Counted from the stretch's first letter, positions 44,074-52,913 are shown. The stretch is 64,000 nucleotides of DNA from Streptomyces liliiviolaceus (GCF_018070025.1 NZ_JAGPYQ010000001.1:6138001-6202000); one strand, 5' to 3'. The notes: generated by a model from the sequence alone, not told the origin. Numbers and translations: made by a program.

Positions 44074-44948
44074 TGTGCCGTCATCTGGCATACCTGGGGC
44101 CCGAGGAGCCGCTGGGACGGCTCCTCGTGGACCCGGCCCACAGCCTGTACCGCCAGTCGTGGGCGCCCCGGCGCCAGCGGTACGGGACCGTCAACGCCGA
44201 CGGTTTCGGCGTCGGCTGGTACGCCGAGGGCGACCCGGTACCCGGGCGCTACCGGCGTACCGGGCCGATCTGGGGCGACCGGTCCTTCGCCGACCTGGGG
44301 CGGGTGGTGCGCTCGGGCGCGCTGCTCGCCGCGGTGCGGGACGCGACGCTGGCGGGGGCGGACGGGGAGGCCGCGGCGGCGCCGTTCGCCGCGGACACCT
44401 GGCTGTTCAGCCACAACGGCGCGATCGCGGGCTGGCCGCGTTCGCTGGCGCCGCTGGCCGGGACGCTGCCCGCGGCGGAGCTGCTGTCGATGGAGGCGCG
44501 CTGCGACTCGGCGCTCGTCTGGGCGCTGGTCCTGAACCGGCTGCGGGGCGGTGACGAGGAGGGCCAGGCCCTCGCCGACACGGTCCTCGACGTGGCGGCG
44601 GCGGCCCCCGGCTCCCGTCTCAACCTGCTGCTCACCAACGGCGAAGTGATCGCCGCCACCGCCTGGGGCGACACGCTCTGGTATCTGACCGAGCCCGGCC
44701 GGCGCACCGTCGTCGCATCCGAGCCGTACGACGACGATCCGCACTGGCAGGAGGTGCCGGACCGCACGCTGCTCGCGGCGAGCCGCACGGACGTCCTGCT
44801 CACCCCGCTCAAGGACATCGACGCGCCCGTGGCATCCGTGGCATCCGTGGCGAACGCTTCCGCCCCGGGCACTCCTGCTTCGAGCACGTCCGTACCGAGC
44901 ACGTCCGTACCGAGCGCATCCGTTCCGAGCAAGGAGCCCCGTACGTGA
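44073..44948 (+). CDS. egtC: Gamma-glutamyl hydrolase EgtC
   Basis: A 291-residue class II glutamine amidotransferase-fold enzyme. The N-terminal Cys2 (MCRHLAYLGPEEPLG) is the nucleophile, and GTVNADGFGVGWY, FSHNGAI and CDSALVW fit EgtC, which removes glutamate from the EgtB product. Its ATG overlaps the egtB TGA by one base. The last about 40 residues are a repetitive Ser/Val/Pro tail made by a 15-bp tandem repeat (44881-44925), absent in typical EgtC. Confidence 0.93.
   Translation: MCRHLAYLGPEEPLGRLLVDPAHSLYRQSWAPRRQRYGTVNADGFGVGWYAEGDPVPGRYRRTGPIWGDRSFADLGRVVRSGALLAAVRDATLAGADGEAAAAPFAADTWLFSHNGAIAGWPRSLAPLAGTLPAAELLSMEARCDSALVWALVLNRLRGGDEEGQALADTVLDVAAAAPGSRLNLLLTNGEVIAATAWGDTLWYLTEPGRRTVVASEPYDDDPHWQEVPDRTLLAASRTDVLLTPLKDIDAPVASVASVANASAPGTPASSTSVPSTSVPSASVPSKEPRT
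44881..44925. repeat. 15-bp tandem repeat in egtC 3' end
   Basis: CGAGCACGTCCGTAC occurs twice (44881-44895 and 44896-44910) with a third, diverged copy CGAGCGCATCCGTTC (44911-44925). Each adds five codons, giving Ser-Thr-Ser-Val-Pro units, so the frame is kept. Confidence 0.85.
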
Positions 44949-45907
44949 GTCCGTTCCTGGTCACCCGCACGCTGCCCGAGGACGCCACGGACGCCGCCCT
45001 GCGGGCCGACGTCCTGCACGGCCTGACCCGCACGCCGAAGACGCTCCCGCCCAAGTGGTTCTACGACGCGCTGGGCAGCGAGCTCTTCGAGAAGATCACC
45101 GCGCTGCCCGAGTACTACCCGACCCGTGCCGAGCGCGAGATCCTCGTCGCGCGGGCGCCGGAGATCGCCGCGGCGACCGGCGCGCGCACGCTCGTCGAGC
45201 TGGGCTCGGGCTCGTCCGAGAAGACGAAGCACCTGCTCGACGCGCTGGCCGCCCTGCACACCTATGTGCCGGTGGACGTGAGCGAGAGCGCGCTCAGGCA
45301 GGCCGGTGAGGCGCTGGCCGTCGAGCGGCCCTCGCTCGACGTGCACGCGCTGATCGCCGACTTCACCGGTGGTCTGACGCTGCCCGACACACCCGGTCCG
45401 CGGCTCGTCGCGTTCCTGGGCGGCACGCTCGGCAATCTGCTGCCCGCCGAACGTGCCTCGTTCCTGGCGTCGGTACGGTCGCTGCTGTCGCCCGGCGACG
45501 CCCTGCTCCTCGGCACCGACCTGGTGAAGGACGAGTCGGTGCTCGTCGCCGCCTACGACGACGCGGCGGGGGTGACGGCCGCGTTCAACAAGAACGTCCT
45601 GAGCGTCGTCAACCGCGAACTCGGCGCGGACTTCGACCCCGACGGGTTCAGCCATGTCGCCCGCTGGAACGCCGAGGAGGAGTGGATCGAGATGCGGCTG
45701 CGCGCCCTCGCGGCCGTGACCGTCAAGATCCCCGCGCTCGACATCGCCGTGGAGTTCGCCGAGGGCGAGGAGATGCGCACCGAGGTGTCGGCGAAGTTCC
45801 GCGAGGCGGGCGTCCGCGCGGAACTGGCCGCGACCGGACTGGAACTCACCCACTGGTGGACGGACGCCGAGGGGAGGTTCGCGCTGTCGCTGAGCACGGC
45901 CCGGTGA
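44945..45907 (+). CDS. egtD: Histidine N-alpha-methyltransferase EgtD
   Basis: A 320-residue SAM enzyme that trimethylates histidine to hercynine, the first ergothioneine step. Blocks are KTLPPKWFYDALGSELFEKITALPEYYPTRAERE, LVELGSGSSEKTKHLL (SAM site), FLGGTLGNL and VNRELGADFDPDGFSHVARWN. GTG at 44945 overlaps the egtC stop by 4 bp. Length and motifs are complete. It ends the egtABCD string; a dodecin gene follows after 124 bp. Confidence 0.96.
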   Translation: MSPFLVTRTLPEDATDAALRADVLHGLTRTPKTLPPKWFYDALGSELFEKITALPEYYPTRAEREILVARAPEIAAATGARTLVELGSGSSEKTKHLLDALAALHTYVPVDVSESALRQAGEALAVERPSLDVHALIADFTGGLTLPDTPGPRLVAFLGGTLGNLLPAERASFLASVRSLLSPGDALLLGTDLVKDESVLVAAYDDAAGVTAAFNKNVLSVVNRELGADFDPDGFSHVARWNAEEEWIEMRLRALAAVTVKIPALDIAVEFAEGEEMRTEVSAKFREAGVRAELAATGLELTHWWTDAEGRFALSLSTAR

Positions 45908-46031
45908 ACCGCACCGGACCGCAGCCCGCCGGAACCCGTGTCCCCCGGGCCCCCATCTCGCGGTCCCCCGTCTCCTGGGGCACCGTGGAACGACACGTGG
46001 CACACGGGCCACGGCGGAGAGGAGCACCCGC

Positions 46032-46247
46032 ATGTCCGACCACACCTACCGGGTCACCGAGATCGTCGGAACCTCGCACGAGGGCATCGACCAGGCGATC
46101 CGCAACGGCGTCTCCCGGGCCTCGCAGACCCTGCGCAACCTCGACTGGTTCGAGGTCACGCAGGTGCGCGGGCAGATCGAGAACGGGCAGGTCAAGCACT
46201 ACCAGGTCGGCCTGAAGGTCGGCTTCCGCCTGGAGGACTCGGCCTGA
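46032..46247 (+). CDS. Dodecin family flavoprotein
   Basis: A 71-residue dodecin. SHEGIDQAIRNGVSRASQTLRNLDWFEVTQVRG and VKHYQVGLKVGFRLED cover the helix and the strand pair. Dodecins form 12-subunit spheres storing flavin or coenzyme A. ATG at 46032 follows AGAGGAG. Its position after ergothioneine genes may be chance or reflect redox context. A 21-bp perfect hairpin follows. Confidence 0.95.
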   Translation: MSDHTYRVTEIVGTSHEGIDQAIRNGVSRASQTLRNLDWFEVTQVRGQIENGQVKHYQVGLKVGFRLEDSA

Positions 46248-46306
46248 CGGCCACCCGTGTCCGACGAGCATGAGCACGAGCACCAGCACATGACGTGCAC
46301 CGGTTG

Positions 46307-46354
46307 ACGTGCACCGGCCCCTCCCGCACGTCCGGGAGGGGCCGGTGCACGTCA
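46307..46354. terminator. Long bidirectional terminator
   Basis: A perfect 21-bp stem (46307-46327 with 46334-46354) closes a six-base loop CACGTC. It lies between the dodecin gene and the convergent HAD gene. The direct repeat GACGTGCACCGG at 46293-46304 and 46307-46318 precedes it. Confidence 0.85.
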
Positions 46355-46395
46355 CATCCGCACGTCGTATCCGCACGTCACGTCATGTCCGCCCG

Positions 46396-46884
46396 TCACG
46401 TCCGCCCGTCGCGCTCCTGCGCTTCCGCAAGCGCCGCCGACGCGGCGGCCCAGCGGGCCCGTACGACGGTGAACCCGGCCCGTTCGGCGTCCGCGCACAC
46501 CAGCTCGTCGTCGTCCACGAGCACCCTGATCTCGCGGTTGCGGGCCAGCTCCTGGAGGATCTGCAGCTTGGTGCGCCGGGCGGGCCTGCGGTCGTCGTCG
46601 CGCCGCATCCGGATCCGGCCCTCGGGCAGGCCCTGGGCGGCGATCCAGGCCACCGTCTCCTTGCGGCAGCGCTCGGGCCGCCCGGTCAGATAGAGGACCT
46701 CGCACTCCTCGGCGTACTCCAGGGCCAGCGCCACACCCTCGGCCAGCGGTGGATCGTGCGGCGCCGCGGCGAAGAAGGCGTCCCAGTTCCGCGGCTTCCG
46801 CTCCAGGAACCGCTGCCGGTGCGCGGTGTCGGCGAGCGTGCCGTCGAGGTCGAAGACGGCGAGGGGCGTGCTGTTGTTCGTCAC
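46396..46884 (-). CDS. HAD-superfamily phosphatase (polynucleotide-kinase-phosphatase-like)
   Basis: A 162-residue HAD hydrolase. The motif AVFDLDGTLADT has the nucleophile Asp and acid Asp; TGRPERCR, the third motif loop and LVDDDELVC complete the core. The layout resembles the 3'-phosphatase of polynucleotide kinase and Acid_phosphat_B-like domains. GTG at 46884 has AGGGTGG five bases upstream, so it is preferred over GTG at 46893. Substrate is not known. Confidence 0.85.
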   Translation of the reverse strand: MTNNSTPLAVFDLDGTLADTAHRQRFLERKPRNWDAFFAAAPHDPPLAEGVALALEYAEECEVLYLTGRPERCRKETVAWIAAQGLPEGRIRMRRDDDRRPARRTKLQILQELARNREIRVLVDDDELVCADAERAGFTVVRARWAAASAALAEAQERDGRT

Positions 46885-46960
46885 AGCGGCCACCCTAGAA
46901 CGCCGCTCCGGTCGTTCCAGGCCCCGCTTCGGCCTGCCTCGGGACGCCGCTCTCGCGCGT

Positions 46961-47752
46961 TCAGGACGCGGTCGCGTCCCGCCACAGGGTCCACGCGAGT
47001 CCGAGGCCGGCGAGCGCGATCGCGATGCGCAGGGGCGCCTCGGGCAGCCGCCGTACGACCGCGGGTCCCATCCAGGCGCCCGCGAAGCAGCCCACGCCGA
47101 GGGTGACGGCCGCGCCCCAGTCGACCGGGGCGAGAAAGGCGTAGGCGACGGCCGCGGTGACGTTGGCCGCGCCGGTGGCGATGTTCTTGACCGCGTTGGT
47201 CACCGGCAGCGGTTCCGTCGCGGACAGGGAGAGCACGGCGAGCATCAGGACGCCCGCCGCGGCGCCGAAGTAGCCGCCGTACAGACCGACCAGCAGCACG
47301 GCGCAGCTCAAGGGGAGGCCGGGTACGGAGGAGGCCGGCCCGGCGCTGAAGCGCGCGGTCAGCCGCCGCAGGGGCTCGCGGACGAGGATCAGCACCGAGC
47401 CGAGGGCCACGAGCCACGGTACGACCAGCTCGAACGTCGAGGAGGGGGTGCCGAGGAGCAGGGCGGCGCCGATCGCCCCGCCCAGCGCCGCCGCGAGGGC
47501 CAGCCGGATCAGCCGGGCGCGTTGCCCGCGCAGTTCCACCCGGGCCCCCACCGCGCTTCCCACGGTGTTGGAGAAGAGCGCCACGGTATTGGTGACGTTG
47601 GCCGCCACGGGCGGCAGGCCCGCGGCGAGGAGCGCGGGGTAGCTGAACAGCGAGGCCAGACCGGCGATGGAACCGGCGAGCCCGGAGGCGACACCGGCGG
47701 CGAGGAGCAGCAGGACGCGGCCGGAGTCGATCCCGGCGATGAGCGCTTGCAC
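46961..47752 (-). CDS. Sulfite exporter TauE/SafE family permease
   Basis: A 263-residue permease with about eight membrane helices. The family hallmark GLYGGYFGAAAGVLMLAVL is at the middle, and GLAGSIAGLASLFSYPALLAAGLPPVAANVTNTVALFSNTVGS is the N-terminal repeat counterpart. It exports sulfur-containing or related anions in known members; here the substrate is open. GTG at 47752 follows AGAGGG. No regulator is adjacent; a LacI-type gene lies upstream on the same strand. Confidence 0.9.
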   Translation of the reverse strand: MQALIAGIDSGRVLLLLAAGVASGLAGSIAGLASLFSYPALLAAGLPPVAANVTNTVALFSNTVGSAVGARVELRGQRARLIRLALAAALGGAIGAALLLGTPSSTFELVVPWLVALGSVLILVREPLRRLTARFSAGPASSVPGLPLSCAVLLVGLYGGYFGAAAGVLMLAVLSLSATEPLPVTNAVKNIATGAANVTAAVAYAFLAPVDWGAAVTLGVGCFAGAWMGPAVVRRLPEAPLRIAIALAGLGLAWTLWRDATAS

Positions 47753-47902
47753 GTGACCCTCTTGTCTCCACGGGTGCGGTGGCGTCCTGGCCCGCCACAC
47801 GCTGTCGTTCCACCCTATAGACATCATCTACATATGCAGACGGCGGGGGTCCGGGCGGACTCGTCCGAGGTCCCGTCCCGTGTGGAGCCCGCGGCGCGGG
47901 CG

Positions 47903-48958
47903 TCAGACGCCGGACGGCCCGGACGACGCGAGCGGCACACCCGGCGGCATGTTGTACGGCGTGACCACCTGGATCGCCGACGGCAGGAAGGGGCCCTCGT
48001 CGGGAAGCGCCTTGTGCGCGCGCATGATGGTCTGGCAGGCGCGCCGCATGTCCTGGCGCAGGTCGTGGTGGAGCACGGCGGACAGCCGGCGTTCCCGCAG
48101 GAAGCCGGTGTTGTCGTGATCCAGGTCGTGGGCGATGAACACCGCGCACTCCCGCCCGAGGAGGCCGAACGCGTCGAGGGTCGCCGCGTTGCCGCCGCCG
48201 GCCGAGTAGACGGCGATGACGTCCTCGTCCCGCTTGAGGGCGTCCAGGACGAGGTCCCGCTGGGTGGCGTCAAGGCCGTCGCTGTCGGTGACCTCCACCA
48301 GGGATCGTCCGGGCTGCGCGCTCCGCATCGCGCTGCGGAAGCCCATCTCCCGCTCCTCCTCGCCGCGGAAGGAGCCCCGGCTGATCGTGGCGAGCACGTT
48401 GCCGGGACGGTCGCCGAGCCACTGGCCGATGAGATAGGCGGCGGTGGCGCCCGCCGCCCGGTTGTCGATCCCCACGTACGCCATGCGCGCGCTGCTGGGC
48501 AGGTCGCTCACCAGCGTGACGACGGGGATGCCCGCCGCGACCAGCCGGCTGACGGCGGCGACGATCTCCGGCAGGTCCGGCGCCTTGAGGATCACTCCCT
48601 GCGAGCCGCGCTTGGCGATCTTGTCCAGGGTCGCGACCAGGTCGGAGGCGGGGCAGGTCTCCCGGAAGTGGAAGCGCGAGCGCACCACGGCGGGGTGCAG
48701 GGACGGCAGCTCCGCCTCCAGGGCGTCCCGTACGGCGGTGGAGAACCGCTCCGGCGTCTGCATCACGATGTCGATCATGAAGGTGCGGCCGCCGATGCGG
48801 ACCTGGGTCCGCTGGCGGTCCAGGTCCTTGACGGCCTGGCGCACCTCCATGACCGTGCTCTCCCGTACGCCCCCGCGGTCGTTGAGGACGCGGTCGACCG
48901 TGGCCTCGCTCAGACCGGCCTGCCGGGCGATCTCCCTGATCGGATATGGATGGCGCAC
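47903..48958 (-). CDS. LacI-family regulator, likely of inositol/sugar genes
   Basis: A 351-residue LacI protein. The N-terminal winged segment YPIREIARQAGLSEATVDRVLNDRGGVRESTV is a helix-turn-helix, and the periplasmic-binding-like domain (Peripla_BP_4 type) has SQGVILKAPDLPEIVAAVSRLVAAGIPVVTLVSDLP and MAYVGIDNRAAGATAAYLI. The GTG at 48958 (VRHPYPIREIARQ) is preferred to GTG at 49027, which adds 23 residues without similarity. It is divergent from a cluster with inositol-dehydrogenase-like enzymes, so those are the probable targets. Confidence 0.88.
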   Translation of the reverse strand: MRHPYPIREIARQAGLSEATVDRVLNDRGGVRESTVMEVRQAVKDLDRQRTQVRIGGRTFMIDIVMQTPERFSTAVRDALEAELPSLHPAVVRSRFHFRETCPASDLVATLDKIAKRGSQGVILKAPDLPEIVAAVSRLVAAGIPVVTLVSDLPSSARMAYVGIDNRAAGATAAYLIGQWLGDRPGNVLATISRGSFRGEEEREMGFRSAMRSAQPGRSLVEVTDSDGLDATQRDLVLDALKRDEDVIAVYSAGGGNAATLDAFGLLGRECAVFIAHDLDHDNTGFLRERRLSAVLHHDLRQDMRRACQTIMRAHKALPDEGPFLPSAIQVVTPYNMPPGVPLASSGPSGV

Positions 48959-49094
48959 GACGGCCCCCGCTGCGAATGACGGACTTTTGATGGGTCTCTG
49001 CGGATTGTATGACGGCCCTTCGTTCACAAGACTGACAGTGGCGCCGCCGGAGCCGCAGCCTGGGAAGCCTCAGCCGAAGGAGAACAACGCACTC

Positions 49095-49856
49095 ATGGGA
49101 CTTCTTGAGGACAAGGTCGTCCTCGTCAACGGCGGCAGCCAGGGGGTGGGCGCGGGGATCGTCCGGGCGGCCCTGCGCGAGGGCGCGACCGTCGTCTTCA
49201 CCGGACGCCGGGCCGAGGTCGGCGAGAAGCTCGCCGCGGACACCGGCGCCCGCTTCGTCCGCGCCGACCTGGCGGACGCGGCGCAGGCCCGCGAGAGCGT
49301 CGTCCGGACCGTGGACACGTACGGGCGTATCGACTGCCTGGTCAACGCGGCGGGGCTCACGTCACGCGGTTCGCTCCTGGACACCACGCCGGAACTGTTC
49401 GACGCGCACATGGCGATCAATCTGCGGGCGCCGTTCTTCGCGATGCAGGCCGCCGTCACCGACATGACGGCCCGCGAGGCGCCCGGCACGGTCGTGAACA
49501 TCATCTCGAACTGCGCGCACGGCGGCCCGCCGCATCTGGCGCCGTACTCCACGGCGAAGGCCGGTCTCGCGGGGCTCACCCGCAACGCGGCCCACGCGCA
49601 CCGCTGGGACCGGATCCGGATCAACGGCCTGAACATCGGCTGGACGGACACCGAGGGCGAGGACGCCACCCAGCGCGCCTTCCACGACGCGGGTGACGAC
49701 TGGCGGGAGAAGGCCGCGGCGGGCCTGCCGATGGGCAGACTCGGGCAGGTCGACGAGATCGCCGACTTCGTCGTCCTCCTGCTCTCCGATCGCAGCGGTG
49801 TGGTGACCGGCTCGGTCATCGACTGGGACCAGACCGTCTTCGGCGGGCTCGACTGA
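49095..49856 (+). CDS. Short-chain dehydrogenase/reductase
   Basis: A 253-residue SDR. The NAD(P) site is GGSQGVG (13-19), the NNAG equivalent is VNAAG, and the catalytic Tyr151 and Lys155 are in APYSTAK, all intact. GINGLN-like and DRSGVVTGSVIDWDQ are family tails. It heads a plus-strand string with iolG-like genes, divergent from the LacI-type gene; ATG at 49095 has AAGGAG 12 bases upstream. It probably oxidises a polyol or sugar alcohol. Confidence 0.92.
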   Translation: MGLLEDKVVLVNGGSQGVGAGIVRAALREGATVVFTGRRAEVGEKLAADTGARFVRADLADAAQARESVVRTVDTYGRIDCLVNAAGLTSRGSLLDTTPELFDAHMAINLRAPFFAMQAAVTDMTAREAPGTVVNIISNCAHGGPPHLAPYSTAKAGLAGLTRNAAHAHRWDRIRINGLNIGWTDTEGEDATQRAFHDAGDDWREKAAAGLPMGRLGQVDEIADFVVLLLSDRSGVVTGSVIDWDQTVFGGLD

Positions 49857-49866
49857 ACCGCCCCGC

Positions 49867-49918
49867 GGGTCGAACCTCCGGGTTGGACCCCTGGGCTGAA
49901 CCATTGGGTTGAAGGAGC
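49867..49918. repeat. Four 13-bp tandem repeats ending in the iolG ribosome site
   Basis: Units starting at 49867, 49880, 49893 and 49906 share GGGTTGAACC-like sequence with exact 13-bp spacing. The last unit, GGGTTGAAGGAGC, forms the AAGGAG site of the next gene. Confidence 0.8.
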
Positions 49919-49927
49919 AAGATTCGC

Positions 49928-50932
49928 ATGCGTATTGGCATCATGGGGCTGGGCCGGATCGGCGCGTTCCACGCGGAGACCCTGGCCGGGCTGGAAGCGG
50001 TCGACTCGCTCGTGGTCACCGACTCGGTCGCCGCGGCGGCCTCCTCGGCGGCGGAGCGGTTCGGGGCGACCGCGGTGGACTCCCCGGACGCGGTGTTCGC
50101 CGCCGGGGTCGACGGAGTCGTGATCGCCGCCGCGACCGACGCCCACCCCGAACTCCTCCTCGCCGCCGTCAAGGCGGGCATCCCGGTCTTCTGCGAGAAG
50201 CCCGTGGCCCGCGGTGTCGAGGAGAGCCTCGAAGTGCTGCGCGCGGTGGAGGCCGGCGGGGTCGAGGTGCACATCGGCTACAACCGGCGCTTCGACGCGG
50301 GCTGCGTGGCCGCGCGCCAGGCCGTGGTGAGCGGTGAACTCGGCCTGCTGCACACCGTGCGGTCCACCACCCTGGACCCCGCGCCGCCGCCCGCCGCGTA
50401 CGTGGCCGTCTCCGGCGGCATCTTCCGCGACTGCAGCGTGCACGACTTCGACATCGTCCGCTGGGTCACCGGCCGCGAGGTCGTCGAGGTGTACGCGACC
50501 GGCGGCAACCGGGGCGCGGACTTCATCGCGGCGGCGGGCGACGTCGACACCGCCTCCGCGCTGCTCACCTTCGACGACGGTACGATCGGCGTCATCTCCA
50601 ACTCCCGCCACAACGCCCGCGGTTACGACGTCCGTCTGGAGGTGCACGGCATGCTGGACAGCATCGCGGTGGGCCTGGAGGACAAGCTGCCGCTGCGGTC
50701 CGTCGAGCCCGGGGCCACCTTCCCCGCCGGTCCCCCGCACCACTTCTTCATGGACCGCTTCGCCGCCGCCTACCGCGCCGAACTCACCGCGTTCACCGAG
50801 GTCGTGGCGGGCTCCCGGCCCTCCCCCTGCACCGTGGCCGACGCCCTCGAAGCGAGCTGGATCGCGGAGGCCTGCACGCTGTCGCTGCGCGAGCGCCGGC
50901 CCGTACGACTGGAAGAGGTGCGCACGGCATGA
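49928..50932 (+). CDS. iolG: Inositol 2-dehydrogenase-like Gfo/Idh/MocA oxidoreductase
   Basis: A 334-residue Gfo/Idh/MocA enzyme. The NAD site is GIMGLGRIGAFHAE near residue 5, the catalytic EKP (FCEKPVARG) and GGIFRDCSVHDFDIVRW, whose Asp and His match inositol dehydrogenase. ATG at 49928 follows AAGGAG. It probably oxidises myo-inositol or a related cyclitol. The next MocA gene starts inside its stop (ATGA at 50929-50932), so the two are coupled. Confidence 0.88.
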   Translation: MRIGIMGLGRIGAFHAETLAGLEAVDSLVVTDSVAAAASSAAERFGATAVDSPDAVFAAGVDGVVIAAATDAHPELLLAAVKAGIPVFCEKPVARGVEESLEVLRAVEAGGVEVHIGYNRRFDAGCVAARQAVVSGELGLLHTVRSTTLDPAPPPAAYVAVSGGIFRDCSVHDFDIVRWVTGREVVEVYATGGNRGADFIAAAGDVDTASALLTFDDGTIGVISNSRHNARGYDVRLEVHGMLDSIAVGLEDKLPLRSVEPGATFPAGPPHHFFMDRFAAAYRAELTAFTEVVAGSRPSPCTVADALEASWIAEACTLSLRERRPVRLEEVRTA

Positions 50933-51948
50933 CGGAGGAACCCCTGCGGATCGGTGTGCTGGGCGCGGCCCGTATCGCCGAGCTGTCGATCGCCGGACCG
51001 GCCCGGGTGACCGGCCACCGCCTCGTGGCGGTGGCCGCCCGCGACCGGTCCCGCGCCGAGGCCTTCGCCGCCGAGCACGACGTCGAACGGGTCCTGGACT
51101 CGTACGCCGACGTCGTCGACGACCCGGCGGTCGAGGTCGTCTACAACCCCCTCGCCAACGGCCTGCACGCGCCCTGGAACCTCGCCGCGCTCGCCGCGGG
51201 CAAGCATGTGCTCACCGAGAAGCCCTCCGCGAGCAACACCGAGGAGGCCGTCGAGGTCCGGGACGCCGTCGCCAAGGCCGGCACGGTCTTCATGGAGGGC
51301 TTCCACTATCTGTTCCACCCGGTCACCCGGCGCCTGCACGAGCTGCTGGAGAGCGGGGAGCTGGGCGAACTGCGGCATGTGGAGACCACGATGGTCATGC
51401 CGGCGCCGCCGGACACCGACCCGCGCTGGTCGCTGCCCCTGGCGGGCGGCGCCCTGATGGACCTGGGCTGCTACAGCCTGCACGCCCAGCGGGTGCTCGC
51501 CCCCTGGGCGGGCGGGGTGCCGCGGCTCGTCGCGGCGCGCGGCGGCGAACAGCCGGGCGCCCCGGGGGTCGACGAGTGGCTGGACGCCGAGCTGGAGTTC
51601 CCGGGCGGCGCCACCGGTACCGCCCGCTGCCACATGGCGCACGACGGATGGGAGATGAGCTGCCGGATCGTGGGCTCACTCGGTGAGGCGACGGCGGTGA
51701 ACTTCGTGCAGCCGCATCTGGACGACCGGGTCCGGGTCCGTACGGCCTCGGGCGAGCGCGTCGAGATGCTCGGCCGCCGGTCCTCGTACACCTATCAGCT
51801 CGAAGCGTTCGCGGCGCATCTGCGCCGGGGCGCGCCGCTGCCGCTGGACGCCGATGACGCGCTCGCCACGATGCGCCTCATCGACGACTGCTACCGGGCC
51901 GCGGGCTTCCCGCTCAGGCCGCGGACGGTTCTTCCGTCCACGGCCTGA
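50929..51948 (+). CDS. Gfo/Idh/MocA family oxidoreductase
   Basis: A 339-residue second Gfo/Idh/MocA dehydrogenase. It shows LRIGVLGAARIAELSI (nucleotide site), TEKPSASN (EKP catalytic lysine) and GGALMDLGCYSLHAQR, the site residue of glucose-fructose oxidoreductase-like enzymes. Substrate is probably another sugar or cyclitol. It overlaps iolG by 4 bp. The IolE-like gene is convergent 42 bp downstream. Confidence 0.9.
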   Translation: MTEEPLRIGVLGAARIAELSIAGPARVTGHRLVAVAARDRSRAEAFAAEHDVERVLDSYADVVDDPAVEVVYNPLANGLHAPWNLAALAAGKHVLTEKPSASNTEEAVEVRDAVAKAGTVFMEGFHYLFHPVTRRLHELLESGELGELRHVETTMVMPAPPDTDPRWSLPLAGGALMDLGCYSLHAQRVLAPWAGGVPRLVAARGGEQPGAPGVDEWLDAELEFPGGATGTARCHMAHDGWEMSCRIVGSLGEATAVNFVQPHLDDRVRVRTASGERVEMLGRRSSYTYQLEAFAAHLRRGAPLPLDADDALATMRLIDDCYRAAGFPLRPRTVLPSTA

Positions 51949-51990
51949 GCGGTCTCGCCTCTTCCTTTTCCTGGCTGCCTCAGCGCGGTA

Positions 51991-52878
51991 TCACCCTTGT
52001 GCGTCGCGGAGCACCGAGCGCAGGAATTCCGCGCTGCTCCACACGTCGTCGACGGGCCCCTTGCCGGCGGGCTCGTCGGTGAGGATGGTGTCCTGCTCCA
52101 GGACGTACCAGCCGTCGTAGCCGCGCGCCCCGAGGTGGCTCACGATGGCCCGGACGTCCACGTCACCGGCGCCGAGCGGCCGGTACATGCCGTCCCGGAC
52201 GGCGTCCGTGTAGCTGAGGCGGCCCGACCGGACCTTGGCGGCGAGGGCGGCGTCCACGTCCTTCATATGGGTGTGGGCGATCCGCTCGGGGGCCTGCCGG
52301 GTCAGCTCGGCGGGGTCGGTGCCGCCGATGAGCAGGTGGCCGGTGTCGAGGCAGAGCGAGATCGCGGAGTGCTCCAGCACCCGCTGGACCTCCTCGCCGT
52401 TCTCGACCATCGTGCCGACGTGCGGGTGCAGTACCGCCTGTACGCCCCGTTCGGCGGCCAGCGCGGTCAGGCGGTCCAGGTTGGAGAGCAGCAGCTTCCA
52501 GCCGTCGGCGTCCAGCTCCGGGCGGGAGTCGTACCCGTCCTGCCCCGTGACGGCCGACAGGACGAGGACGTCGGCCCCGGACGCGGCATAGCTCTCCAGG
52601 AGCGTGTCGACCTCGGGCAGCGGATCGTGCCCGGGTACGTGCAGCAGCAGCGGGGTGAAGCCGCCGACCGCCTGGAGGTCGTGGTGGGCGAGGACCTGCG
52701 CCATGGCCGCCGGCTCGCCGGGCAGAAAGCCCTCGGGCCCGAACTCGGTGGCGGCGAGGCCGACCTCGCGCATCTCCTTCAGCACGCGCTCGGGCGTCAA
52801 CTGGTAACCCCAGTCGGGTACTTCGCATACGCCCCACGAGATGGGCGCACCGGCGATCCGCGGTGATCGAGTGTCCAT
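51991..52878 (-). CDS. Sugar-phosphate isomerase/epimerase family (IolE-like)
   Basis: A 295-residue AP-endonuclease-2 TIM barrel. IAGAPISWGVCEVPDWGYQLTPERVLKEMREVGLAATEFGPEGFLP matches the start of inosose dehydratase IolE, and AVLHPHVGTMVENGEEV, LCLDTGHLLIGGTDP and THMKDVDAAL give the metal-binding Glu, Asp and His residues. IolE dehydrates 2-keto-myo-inositol, the product of IolG, so context supports it. It is on the opposite strand from iolG and has its own 201-bp upstream gap. Confidence 0.85.
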   Translation of the reverse strand: MDTRSPRIAGAPISWGVCEVPDWGYQLTPERVLKEMREVGLAATEFGPEGFLPGEPAAMAQVLAHHDLQAVGGFTPLLLHVPGHDPLPEVDTLLESYAASGADVLVLSAVTGQDGYDSRPELDADGWKLLLSNLDRLTALAAERGVQAVLHPHVGTMVENGEEVQRVLEHSAISLCLDTGHLLIGGTDPAELTRQAPERIAHTHMKDVDAALAAKVRSGRLSYTDAVRDGMYRPLGAGDVDVRAIVSHLGARGYDGWYVLEQDTILTDEPAGKGPVDDVWSSAEFLRSVLRDAQG

Positions 52879-52913
52879 GGCGCAACGTTAAGTGCATCGC
52901 GGCCCAAAAATGA

